Positions 8,166-16,604 of a stretch of DNA of 64,000 nucleotides are shown in pieces. The notes beneath the pieces were generated by a model that saw only the letters and a program-made list of their open reading frames with translations, ran no database searches and was not told where the DNA came from. Numbering within the stretch: position 1 is the stretch's first letter; every line of letters begins with the position of its first letter. Both the position numbers and the translations under genes were made by a program. This stretch comes from Pseudomonas petrae. Its GTDB lineage: Bacteria; Pseudomonadota; Gammaproteobacteria; Pseudomonadales; Pseudomonadaceae. The stretch covers positions 1-64,000 of the forward strand of contig NZ_JAKJXE010000010.1 in the NCBI RefSeq assembly GCF_021728295.1. The letters are read 5' to 3'.

Positions 8166-9350
8166 TCAACGCTTACGCATCATCAACAGCGCAACCACAA
8201 TTGCCAGGGCGGCGATCCCGGTCGCGATCCACCCCAGCGACCCAAGTCCGAAGTGGCCAATACCCAACCCGCCAAAAATCGCACCCAAGCCAATGCCGGC
8301 GTTAGCCGCCGAGATATTCAGGGTCGCCGCCAACGCCTGAGCCTTGGCACCGGCCTGCATCACACGCACCTGGCACACCGGGAACAGTGCGGTGTACGCA
8401 ACGCCCCACAGCACCAGCGCGGCGATCAGCCAGAGGTGGTCGGTGGCCAATGGAATGGCGGCGGCCATGCCGATACTCAGAATCACCAGGAACAACACCA
8501 TCGCACCCAGCGGGCTGCGATCGACCAATTTTCCGCCCCATTGGTTGCCGATCATGCCGACCGCGCCGAAGCCCATCAGCCACCAGCCGACTTGATTGGT
8601 CGGAACGCCGGCCAGGGTCTGGAGGATATCGGCCAGGTAGGTGTAAGCCGTGAACATCGCAGTGAACGCGAGCACCGACAGCAACACGTGGGCGAGGAAG
8701 CGCGGCTGTTTCAGAATGTCGGTCTGCTTCTCGCCGTGCTTGGCAGGCGAGGAGGGCAAGGTCGGCATGCACAGTTGCATCAGGATGGCGATGATCAGCG
8801 AGATGACGGCGAGTACCCAGAAGCTGCCGCGCCAGCCCAGGGTATCGGCGGCGACGGTGCCCAGCGGCACGCCGAACACCAGGGCGGCGGAAATGCCCAG
8901 GTAAACCCGCGACACGGCCTGACCCGATTTGCCGGGCGCTGCCAGTTGCCCGGCGGTTTCGCTGGCGGTGCCCCAGAACACGGGCAGGCCCAGCGCCGGA
9001 ATGAAGCGCGCGAGGGCCATGACCCAGATGTTGGTGGACAGCGCAGCGAGGACGTTGGAGGCGGCAAACACCAGCAGGATGATGGTGAACAGCTTTTTGC
9101 GCTCGACGCCGGCGAGTTTTGCCGTGAGGAACGGCCCGAACAGCATCACAGTGAATGCAAACAGCGTCACCACCTGGCCAGCCACGGCGATCGATACACC
9201 CAGGTCCTTGGCCATGGCCGGAAGCAGCCCGACGATCAGAAATTCAGTGGTGACGATGATGAATGCAGCGATCGCCATGATCAGGATCTGTACCCCTGAT
9301 CGAGACGTGGCATCCGGCGCGGATGCCGTTGCGGAGTGTGAAGGGTGCAT
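8166..9350 (-). CDS. MFS transporter, DHA1 family
   Basis: A drug:H+ antiporter-1 type major facilitator of about 394 residues with twelve hydrophobic segments. Family signatures include TTEFLIVGLLPAMAKDLGVS in the first helix region and RFIPALGLPVFWGTAS around helix 4-5. It resembles the AraJ/NepI/YdhP group. The ATG at 9350 (MHPSHS) follows TTGGAG; the frame also offers an ATG at 9377. It is divergent from a LysR regulator that probably controls it. The substrate is unknown. Confidence 0.87.
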   Translation of the reverse strand: MHPSHSATASAPDATSRSGVQILIMAIAAFIIVTTEFLIVGLLPAMAKDLGVSIAVAGQVVTLFAFTVMLFGPFLTAKLAGVERKKLFTIILLVFAASNVLAALSTNIWVMALARFIPALGLPVFWGTASETAGQLAAPGKSGQAVSRVYLGISAALVFGVPLGTVAADTLGWRGSFWVLAVISLIIAILMQLCMPTLPSSPAKHGEKQTDILKQPRFLAHVLLSVLAFTAMFTAYTYLADILQTLAGVPTNQVGWWLMGFGAVGMIGNQWGGKLVDRSPLGAMVLFLVILSIGMAAAIPLATDHLWLIAALVLWGVAYTALFPVCQVRVMQAGAKAQALAATLNISAANAGIGLGAIFGGLGIGHFGLGSLGWIATGIAALAIVVALLMMRKR

Positions 9351-9444
9351 AGAAGAAGCTCCAAGAGACGTTGCCATAGCCTATTGGAGATCTGCGTTCT
9401 CATCCGCGACATAAATGACTTACTATCGCGAACTCAGTTCAGCA

Positions 9445-10398
9445 ATGGTAATCGCTGTGTTCTCATCCGAGCGTCTCAAGGGCATTGACGTCTTTGTGGC
9501 AGTGGCCGATTTCGGCAGCTTCGCCAATGCGGCACTGAAGCTGAACCTGACAGCGTCGGCGGTCAGTAAAAGCATCGCACGCCTGGAGCAGCGATTGGGC
9601 CAGCGCCTGTTCAACCGCACTACGCGCCGCGTGTCCCTCACCGAAGCTGGCGTGAAGTTCTACGCCACTTGCAGCGGCGTGCTGGCTGACCTTGAAGAGG
9701 CCGAACTGGCCCTCGCGTCCGAGCGGCATGAGCCCCATGGCCGGGTGCGGATTGATTTGCCTGCCTCTTACGGGCGCCTCCATGTGTTGCCGCTGATTCT
9801 CAATTTCGTCAGGGAATACCCGCTGCTGCAGCCGCACATTTCGTTCTCCGACCGGTTCATCGATCCGGTGCATGAAGGCATCGATATTGTGGTCAGAATC
9901 GGCGGGCGCGATGCCTGGGCGGCGGGGCTGGGGCATCGTTTCATCGGCGCTCAGCGACTGGTGTTCTGTGCCGCGCCGAGCTACATCGCCGAGCACGGTC
10001 AGCCCGAGACGGACGCCGATCTTGAACATCATCATTGCATTGCCTACGGCCAGTCCGACGGGCAGGTCGGGCCCTGGTATTTCCGCGGGCGCGTGCCGGG
10101 GGATCAGGAGCGGCGGGTCATTCATCCGCGCATTGCCGTCGGCGACGGGGAGGGCGAAGTATCGGCCACGCTGGCCGGGCATGGCATCGCCCAGTTGCCG
10201 ACCTGGCTGGTGCAAACCCACCTCAACGAGGGCCGGCTGGTTGAAGTGCTGCCGGAGCTTGCGACCGATGGACTGCCGATGAATCTGGTCTGGCTGAAAA
10301 CCCGAGAGGCGCTGCCGAAGGTGAGCATTCTGCTGAAATACCTGAGCGAACATCTGGCGCCGTACGGCAGCGTTGATTCTGCTACCGGGCCGGCCTGA
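9445..10398 (+). CDS. LysR-family transcriptional regulator
   Basis: A LysR regulator of about 317 residues from the ATG at 9445; a GTG at 9457 and an ATG at 9415 are alternatives. The HTH is LKGIDVFVAVADFGSFANAALKLNLTASAVSKSIARLEQRLG, followed by RTTRRVSLTEAG and the effector domain. It is divergent from the DHA1 exporter with under 100 nt between starts, the standard arrangement for a LysR protein controlling the neighbouring exporter. Confidence 0.88.
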   Translation: MVIAVFSSERLKGIDVFVAVADFGSFANAALKLNLTASAVSKSIARLEQRLGQRLFNRTTRRVSLTEAGVKFYATCSGVLADLEEAELALASERHEPHGRVRIDLPASYGRLHVLPLILNFVREYPLLQPHISFSDRFIDPVHEGIDIVVRIGGRDAWAAGLGHRFIGAQRLVFCAAPSYIAEHGQPETDADLEHHHCIAYGQSDGQVGPWYFRGRVPGDQERRVIHPRIAVGDGEGEVSATLAGHGIAQLPTWLVQTHLNEGRLVEVLPELATDGLPMNLVWLKTREALPKVSILLKYLSEHLAPYGSVDSATGPA

Positions 10399-10419
10399 TC
10401 GGGGGCACACCTCGGCGGG

Positions 10420-10887
10420 CTATAAATTCTTGCCCATGGTCATTTCACAGGCGGCCATCCCCGACGTTTCGTACAGCGTCCGCGCCGCATGGTTGTCAGC
10501 AAATACGTTCAGCTCCAGACGCCGAATGCCGCGCTCGATGGCCCACGCTTCGACAGCGCTCAGTGCTTGCCTGCCCAGGCCCTGGCGTCTGAAGGCCGGA
10601 TGAATCTCCAGGTCGTAGACAAACAGTCTGGTAGGCGACGGCGGGTTCTCCACAATCCCTATCCATAGGCTGCCCACCTCAACATCATCGCCGATGCACA
10701 AGCGATAGAAGTAATGCCCCTCGGTGTCCAGACCGTCCTCCAACAGTTCATTGAAGTCGGCGCTCGCGCTGATGAAGGCCAGCGCGTCAGGCACTCCGTA
10801 GGTGCGGGCAATATCCCGGGCATACCCGGCGACAGAACGTTCAGCAAACGCCTGATAGTCGGCAGCGCTCATGGTCATCAGGTTCAT
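10420..10887 (-). CDS. GNAT-family N-acetyltransferase
   Basis: A 155-residue GNAT protein. The acetyl-CoA loop is RRQGLGRQAL (motif A), followed by ELNVFADNHAARTLYETSGM (motif B). Its ATG overlaps the kinase stop codon (ATGA), so it is the third gene of the response regulator-kinase-acetyltransferase operon. With the element inserted upstream in the kinase gene, its expression from the operon promoter is probably lost. The substrate is unknown. Confidence 0.85.
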   Translation of the reverse strand: MNLMTMSAADYQAFAERSVAGYARDIARTYGVPDALAFISASADFNELLEDGLDTEGHYFYRLCIGDDVEVGSLWIGIVENPPSPTRLFVYDLEIHPAFRRQGLGRQALSAVEAWAIERGIRRLELNVFADNHAARTLYETSGMAACEMTMGKNL

Positions 10888-12366
10888 GCCAGCCGCCCTT
10901 TCTGTGACGCAGGCGTTTTCCCGCGATAAGCCACCAACGCCTGCTCCAGCGCTCCCATCGCCACATCGAGTGCTGACTGCCGCTCGCCGATGATGGCCTC
11001 CGGCGCTTCGGCCTCGCAGGCAGATTCCAGCGCTTCGCAGCCTTCGATGACGGCTGTCGCCGCGATGATGTTCGCGGCGCCACGCACCTTGTGGCCGATG
11101 TCTTTCAGCTGCTCCGGGAACGTGGTCGCGTTCAGCTCGGCGCGGTCCTGACGAATGCTGGCGATGAGTTGATCGAGCAGCCGCTCATTCATGTCGGCCC
11201 TGCCACCGGTCAGCGCTTCAATGGTGTGCGGGTCGAACACAGCCTGCGGCGGCTGAACGGGCACGGCGGGCAGCGTGCCCGGCGCAGACGAAGGGCGCAG
11301 CGGCATGACCTTGCTCAAGCGGTCGTTCAGCGCGGTCAGGCTGATGGGCTTGAACAGGCAGTCATCCATGCCGGCATCACGGCAGCGTTGCTTTTCCTCC
11401 GGCTGCGCATTGGCGGTGTAGCCCAGCACGGTGCAGCGCGGACGTGCCTCGCTGTGCTCCAACTGGCGGATGGCCCGGGCCAGGTCGTAGCCGTTCATGA
11501 CCGGCATGTTGCAATCGGCGATCACCAGATCGAAACGCTCCCCACGCCAGCGCTCCAGGGCTTCGGCGCCCTGTACCGCCATGTCGCAGCGATGCCCCAG
11601 AAAGCACAGCTGCTCGAACAGCAGCAGACGGTTCGCCGGGTGATCGTCGACGATCAGGATGTGCAGCTGGGCTGAGGCGTGGGGAGCCGCTTCACGGGCG
11701 ATGCTTTTCGCGTCCAGCGGTTCAAGGGTGGTGAACTCGAAGGTCATTTCGATTCGCGTGCCATCCCCGGGACGGCTGCTCAAGGTCAGGTTGCCGCCCA
11801 TCATTTCGCACAGGCTGCGACAGATCACCAGGCCCAGCCCTGCGCCGGTGCGCGCCAGTTGTCCTGATTGATCGACCTGAGCGAAGGGCGCAAACAGCCG
11901 CTGCTGGTCCTGCTCGGTGATCCCGATGCCGCTGTCATGAATCACCACTTGCACGCGCATTTGCTGCGGGTTGCGTCCGGCTTCGGTCTGCAGGCTGATC
12001 TTGACCTGACCCAGTTCGGTGAATTTGATGGCGTTGCTGATGAGATTGGAGAGGATCTGCTTGAAGCGCAGCGGGTCGATCAACACATCCGTGTTGGTCC
12101 GTGCGTCCAGGTCCAGGGCCAGCGTGAGGCTTTTTTGCCGGGCCAGGCCGTCGAACACCCGCACCACGGATTCGACCAGTTGGCGCAGATTGGCGCGCTC
12201 GGGGCTCAGGCTGAGACGACCTGACTCGATGCGGGCGATGTCGAGAATATCGCCGATCAGCTCCAGCAAATCCTTCGCCGAGCTGTAGGCCACTTCTATC
12301 GCCGGACGGTCCAGATGACCGTGGTCGGCGCGCTTCAGGGCCAGCTCGAGCATGCCGATCACCGCA
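10884..12366 (-). pseudogene. 3' part of the BvgS-like hybrid sensor kinase, disconnected by the mobile element
   Basis: This encodes residues from about 737 to 1229 of the kinase whose first part is at 19545-21751. From the junction it carries the rest of HisKA (IGMLELALKRAD), HATPase with N box LSNLISNAIKF, DSGIGI and GLGLVICRSL, a receiver domain with phospho-acceptor Asp in VIADCNMPVMNG (Asp1020 of the joined protein), and an Hpt domain with His in IGHKVRGAAN (His1161). A GTG at 12362 opens the frame but has no ribosome site. Only 31 bp of element precede the recombinase start, so no dedicated promoter is evident. It ends overlapping the GNAT gene by 4 nt. Confidence 0.93.
12364..12366. 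repeat. attL core (GCA)
   Basis: The trinucleotide GCA is the only sequence shared by the two junctions (also 19542-19544). Joining host DNA left of it to host DNA right of the other copy gives CCGCATTCATGGG, encoding an uninterrupted MNAVIGM. A very short core fits a large serine recombinase, whose crossover is 2 bp. Confidence 0.85.
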
Positions 12367-12372
12367 ATGATA

Positions 12373-12389
12373 GGAGGCTTTTGTATAAA
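12373..12389 (+). other. attP arm, left element end
   Basis: GGAGGCTTTTGTATAAA is, in reverse complement, a 14/17 match to the right-end arm at 19518-19534. In the circular form the two arms would lie symmetrically about the core with 16 bp between them, as expected for a serine-integrase attP. Confidence 0.65.
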
Positions 12390-12397
12390 ATGCTAGA

Positions 12398-14023
12398 ATG
12401 CACAGTCTACAAGGGGTTCAGAGCATTATGTCAGTCAAAAATACACTGCCCAGGGCGTTCGCTGACGTGTTTCAGAACGGCGAAACCATCAACGTATACA
12501 GTTACATACGTTTCTCATCGAAAGCGCAAAGCCTTGGCTTTGGCGAGGTTCGACAGCTTGAACAGCTCAACCGTTTTTTTGAGCAATACCCCCTAGCAAG
12601 ACAGGTCGAACGCTATGAAGACCTAGGAGTTTCAGCCTTCAAGGGCAAGAACTTAAAGAGCGGTCAATTAGCGAAATTCGTTGAACGTATCAAGTCAAAA
12701 GAAATTCTTCCAAACGCTCTCCTATTGGTCGAGTCATTCGACCGAATTAGCAGGATGGGCGGATATGATGCATTAGAGTTAATCATCTCAATTATTCAAT
12801 CGGACTGTTCAATTTACACACTTTTCGATAACCGGCTTTACTCAAAACGAAAAAAAGATAGTAGTGTTGATATTAGTCTCATTCAAAACATCCTTGAACG
12901 TGCAAATGATGAAAGCAAATCAAAGAGTGAGCGAATATCAGATGCAAAAGCCCGAAATCTCACCAAGGGTGAAAACGGCGGAATTATTACAAAGCGGTGT
13001 CCTTTTTGGATTTCGTTTACTGATGGTAAGTTCGTTTTAAATGAACACGCAAAAGCAGTTAAAAGAATGACAGAGCTTTGCTTTGAGATGGGGTTTCAGT
13101 CTATTTCAAAAGAATTGAACAAAGAAGATCACCCGAAAAAATATACTGATAGCACTGTCGGAAAAGTGTTACACAAACATGCTATTTATGGTTCGTTCCT
13201 TGCGATGAAAAACGATGAGAATGGAAATAGAACCATCGTTAATAAGGAAATAAAGAACTATTATCCATCTGTAATCAGTGAGTCAGAATTTCACAGGATT
13301 AGCGAAAAGCTAAAAGAAAGACAAGACCCGAAACTGGCTGGAAGAAAAGCCGAAGAGTTTAAAAATATTTTGCGCGGTTTGGTATTTTGCAAGTGCGGCT
13401 CAACTTTTCGCTACCATGCCCAGAAAAATTACTATGTCGATTTAGTTTGCCATGCATCGACTGTCGGGCAGTGCAAATATGCAATGCCGGGGAAAGGTAT
13501 CAGGCACAGATATGCACGCATAGAAGAAATATTCCTTGCATATCAATCGCTAATTCCGTTTCACAAAATCATTGTAAAAAATGAAGACATAAAAGCACTT
13601 GAAAAAGAACATCAAGAAATTGCCGGGCAGATAATCATAAAAGAAAAAGCATTGGCAAATAACTTTTCGATACTTGAAAAGTCTTCTGACAGTGCGCAAA
13701 AATATATTACGAATAGAATTGATGAAGTGAGTCAAGAGCTAGACAACCTCAAAACAGACGAACACAAACTAAACCTTAAAATTAGTTCAATGCACCTCGC
13801 AACAAAATCAGACGTAAACGTAATGGAGGTTTACAGGCTTTTGATAACGGAAAAAGGTCGCATAAGAATAAATAACTTTCTTCACTCGCAGAAGATAAAA
13901 ATCGTTATCACTCCTGTAAAAAAGAAATTTTTCTCCCTTGATATTTATCACGACGACAAGCATATAGATACGATTGAAGTTACACCAGATGGTTACTTTG
14001 CGCGGCGAGGATTGCACATCTAG
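12398..14023 (+). CDS. Large serine recombinase (integrase/excisionase)
   Basis: A 541-residue site-specific recombinase that would integrate and excise the element. The catalytic domain begins YSYIRFSSKAQSLG, with nucleophile Ser40. It continues with LVESFDRISRMGGYDALELI, the usual active-site arginine region. Residues about 205-320 are the recombinase domain. A zinc ribbon uses Cys331, Cys333, Cys351 and Cys359, and a coiled coil follows at about 390-450. The length fits the large serine family rather than the resolvase group. A second ATG at 12428 is possible. The gene starts only 31 bp from the left end, as is common for integrases, so its promoter may be completed only in one configuration of the att site. 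Confidence 0.93.
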   Translation: MHSLQGVQSIMSVKNTLPRAFADVFQNGETINVYSYIRFSSKAQSLGFGEVRQLEQLNRFFEQYPLARQVERYEDLGVSAFKGKNLKSGQLAKFVERIKSKEILPNALLLVESFDRISRMGGYDALELIISIIQSDCSIYTLFDNRLYSKRKKDSSVDISLIQNILERANDESKSKSERISDAKARNLTKGENGGIITKRCPFWISFTDGKFVLNEHAKAVKRMTELCFEMGFQSISKELNKEDHPKKYTDSTVGKVLHKHAIYGSFLAMKNDENGNRTIVNKEIKNYYPSVISESEFHRISEKLKERQDPKLAGRKAEEFKNILRGLVFCKCGSTFRYHAQKNYYVDLVCHASTVGQCKYAMPGKGIRHRYARIEEIFLAYQSLIPFHKIIVKNEDIKALEKEHQEIAGQIIIKEKALANNFSILEKSSDSAQKYITNRIDEVSQELDNLKTDEHKLNLKISSMHLATKSDVNVMEVYRLLITEKGRIRINNFLHSQKIKIVITPVKKKFFSLDIYHDDKHIDTIEVTPDGYFARRGLHI

Positions 14024-14035
14024 CAGTAACAAAGG

Positions 14036-14052
14036 CGTGATTAAAAATCACG
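14036..14052. other. Inverted repeat downstream of the recombinase gene
   Basis: CGTGATT / AATCACG with a 3-nt spacer opens the 261-nt gene-free stretch before the mobilization genes. Further dyads follow: AACCA...TGGTT around ACGACTATCGT at about 14118-14145, and TTGCC(C)CAC...GTGGCAA around 14153-14193. Stem-loops ahead of a relaxase operon are typical of oriT, but the nick site cannot be placed. Confidence 0.45.
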
Positions 14053-14262
14053 TCTCTGTAACGTGCTTCTAGTTTAAAAACTGGTAACTTGATTTAAAGA
14101 AGCAAGCAGAATAAAAAACCATCACGACTATCGTCGTTTGGTTGTTTATGCTTGCCCCACTCATTCTCTATCGTTCATTACGGGTGGCAAAATACTCCCA
14201 CAAGGGTCGTATCTAATAGCAAAGCGTTAAGGCAACAATCTAAAAAATAAATGCTACGATAT

Positions 14263-14290
14263 GCTCATAACCATATAAAAACCTATGAGC
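14263..14290. promoter_or_regulatory. Dyad operator over the mob operon start codon
   Basis: Perfect arms GCTCATA (14263-14269) and TATGAGC (14284-14290) are separated by 14 nt; the right arm contains the ATG of the 246-aa protein. An extended -10-like TGCTACGAT lies just upstream at 14252-14260. The layout suggests autoregulation by the first mob protein or another element-encoded protein. Confidence 0.6.
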
Positions 14291-15025
14291 CAATTCAAAG
14301 CAAGTACCCGCCTTACGGAAATCAACGCCGAACAAATTGAACAACTTCGAAGAGAATATAATGAAATTTCTGTATCGAAGTTTTCGCTATCGGACGCATT
14401 TAAGCAACACCTTTTCCATAACCGTAGTTTTGTCATAATAGCAAAAAACTGTCACTCCATTGAGTTCGGGAAGTACAATCAAACCCTTGCAAATCTCTAC
14501 ACTAATTTGTCTCAAATCAAAAGTGCGGTGCCTGAAACAAACAAAAATATTACTATCGCTCTCCGAACTTTGCTCAAAATGAAACTTGACGTCAGTCGCC
14601 TACGTTTCAAAACGCTTGAAATTAATACAGCTACAAAACCAGATTTTGAGTCATTGATAAACCTTCCTCTTTTTGAGGATAGTCATTCACCGAGAAAAAA
14701 GCAGTATACAATTAGCCTCACTGAAAATGAGCACAAAGAGTACCAAGACAGATTTGCAAATCAAGATTTGGTTAAACTGCTTTTCGAATTCTTCGACGCA
14801 TTTACGGTTTATGAGAAGGAGTTCATTAATTCCTCAATTGAATTCGCTGACAACAATAAGTTGCGTGATGTGGGAGTTCTCGCAAATAAGTACGTTTTAG
14901 ATAAAAAGCAGGACGAAAGCACTATCAGAACACTTACTGATTTCGTTCACAACTACGGGGCTTTTCATAAAAAACTTATAAGCGGGAGTAATGACCTTCT
15001 TGCGTTTATTGACGGGGCTAAATAA
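14285..15025 (+). CDS. Putative mobilization accessory protein
   Basis: A 246-residue hydrophilic protein I cannot place in a family with confidence. It starts MSQFKASTRLTEINAEQIEQL and contains a central YTISLTENEHKEYQDRF stretch reminiscent of ribbon-helix-helix or MobC-type relaxosome proteins. Its stop overlaps the relaxase start (TAATG), so the two are translationally coupled. Position directly before a relaxase is the main reason for the assignment (inference). Base composition is as AT-rich as the rest of the element. Confidence 0.5.
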   Translation: MSQFKASTRLTEINAEQIEQLRREYNEISVSKFSLSDAFKQHLFHNRSFVIIAKNCHSIEFGKYNQTLANLYTNLSQIKSAVPETNKNITIALRTLLKMKLDVSRLRFKTLEINTATKPDFESLINLPLFEDSHSPRKKQYTISLTENEHKEYQDRFANQDLVKLLFEFFDAFTVYEKEFINSSIEFADNNKLRDVGVLANKYVLDKKQDESTIRTLTDFVHNYGAFHKKLISGSNDLLAFIDGAK

Positions 15026-16560
15026 TGTTTATCAAAGAAGTCCCAAGAATTAAACCCAACACTCGAAACCTTGCTAATTATGTTTTGAAGAAAGCCAGCC
15101 AGATTAGCGGTAATATTTCAGTTGATACCGCCAACCTCAATGAGTCAGCCAAAGCAATCGAATTGGATTTTAATAGCCGTTTAACTGCAAAGCAGAAAAG
15201 CAATGAAATGCATTACATCGTATCTTTCGAGGAAAGCCATGACGTGATTACAGACGAGAAACTATTACTAATTGGCAATGAGTTGGTAAAACGTCATTTC
15301 GGTGATAATCGCAATTTCTTGCTCGCCGTCCATCGAGACACTAATAATCCACACCTTCATTTAGTGATGGAGAATAGAGATTTTGACAACAAGGCGTTTT
15401 TTAAGAAAGACAATTATCGTGCCTTAGAGACGCTTGCTCAAAAACTCGAAAAAAAGCATTCACTCAAAAATGAGCAAATCTCGGAAAGCAGGAACGACCC
15501 AAACCCGACAAGACTCAACTACGCTTCTAAACAGTACGAAAATCGTACGGGCCAAGAGTCTGATGAGAAAAAGTATAAGAACGAGTTGAAAGGCATTCTT
15601 TCCGATGCCAAGACGCCACAGGCGTTGTTTGTGGCGATGATTGAAGAAGGTTTTACTATCCGTGCCAACAAGAGCAAAACCGACCCTACAAGGCTGTCAG
15701 GCTATTACATCACCAAAGGTTCAACATCTATTAAGCCAAGCTCCATTGGTTTTCAAATGAGCAAATTGATAGAAAAATATAAAGTCGATGAAAATGGAAT
15801 TAGCCAGTTAATCTTGCGCTTTGAGTCTCCATTGCCACCAGATGAATTTGCCGAAATTTCTTCAAGTCCAGGTACGGACCCAGAACCGGACCCAAAACCA
15901 AACCGCCGTGAAAGCCTTTATACGAAATTTAAGACCTCTGATGGCGTAAATTACACAAGCAAAGATGAGAAATACAAAACCGGTTTTACGGTTAACGCCA
16001 ACAGCGTTTCTTTCACGAACCCTAATGAAATTAGCATAAAAGCAGGAATGCAGGCTTTGATCGCACAAGGTATTAAAGGGCCATTTTACCTTACCGGCTC
16101 GGAAGATTTTAAACGCAAAACGTGGCTGGTATCCGCAATGATGGGTTTAGAGGTATCCAACTATGAACCTACTAAATCTGATTTAACTGCGCTTTTCGAA
16201 CGAGTCAAAACCAATCAAGAAAAATACCCAAAAACAAAGGTTAAACTTCTTGAATTTCATCTTGAAGCATTGAAATTAAAGGGGCTTCAATTTGATACAA
16301 TATCAAAGACAGAAACGCAACCATCGAAGTCGCTCACAACTGAATTACCACAAAACACTAACCAAACTGAAAATAACGAGGATAGCAAAATGAAAAACAA
16401 AAAAACAATACCCGCTCCAACTACTAATCAACCCAAAACGAAAGCAGAACAATTATTCGCCGAAGCAGACATAGACCACGCACTTGCAAAGTTGGGTCAT
16501 AAACAGAAAGGCAAATCTGTCGAATTGCCAAATTTCATTCCATTAAGTTACAAACCCTGA
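15025..16560 (+). CDS. MOBP-type relaxase
   Basis: A 511-residue relaxase predicted to nick oriT and pilot the strand during mobilization. The metal-binding motif III is H103-R-D105-T-N-N-P-H110-L-H112, as in MOBP/VirD2-like relaxases. The N-terminal NTRNLANYVLKKAS region is the candidate motif I bearing the catalytic tyrosine (Tyr in NLANYV). Residues about 325-400 (GPFYLTGSEDFKRKTWLVSAMMG) resemble an LPD7-type accessory domain often attached to relaxases. The C-terminal tail is low complexity and rich in Lys, Thr and Gln. No coupling protein is encoded, so it would rely on a helper. Confidence 0.85.
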   Translation: MFIKEVPRIKPNTRNLANYVLKKASQISGNISVDTANLNESAKAIELDFNSRLTAKQKSNEMHYIVSFEESHDVITDEKLLLIGNELVKRHFGDNRNFLLAVHRDTNNPHLHLVMENRDFDNKAFFKKDNYRALETLAQKLEKKHSLKNEQISESRNDPNPTRLNYASKQYENRTGQESDEKKYKNELKGILSDAKTPQALFVAMIEEGFTIRANKSKTDPTRLSGYYITKGSTSIKPSSIGFQMSKLIEKYKVDENGISQLILRFESPLPPDEFAEISSSPGTDPEPDPKPNRRESLYTKFKTSDGVNYTSKDEKYKTGFTVNANSVSFTNPNEISIKAGMQALIAQGIKGPFYLTGSEDFKRKTWLVSAMMGLEVSNYEPTKSDLTALFERVKTNQEKYPKTKVKLLEFHLEALKLKGLQFDTISKTETQPSKSLTTELPQNTNQTENNEDSKMKNKKTIPAPTTNQPKTKAEQLFAEADIDHALAKLGHKQKGKSVELPNFIPLSYKP

Positions 16561-16576
16561 TTTGATGTAACAATAT

Positions 16577-16604
16577 AAGAGCCGTTAAGGCTTTTTTTAT
16601 TGCC
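16577..16604 (+). terminator. Terminator of the mob operon, copy 1 of a repeated terminator
   Basis: AAGAGCC-GTTAA-GGCTTTTTTT, ending TTATTGCC, lies 17 nt after the relaxase stop. A near-identical unit is at 18367-18394, so the replication gene is bracketed by two direct copies. Confidence 0.8.
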
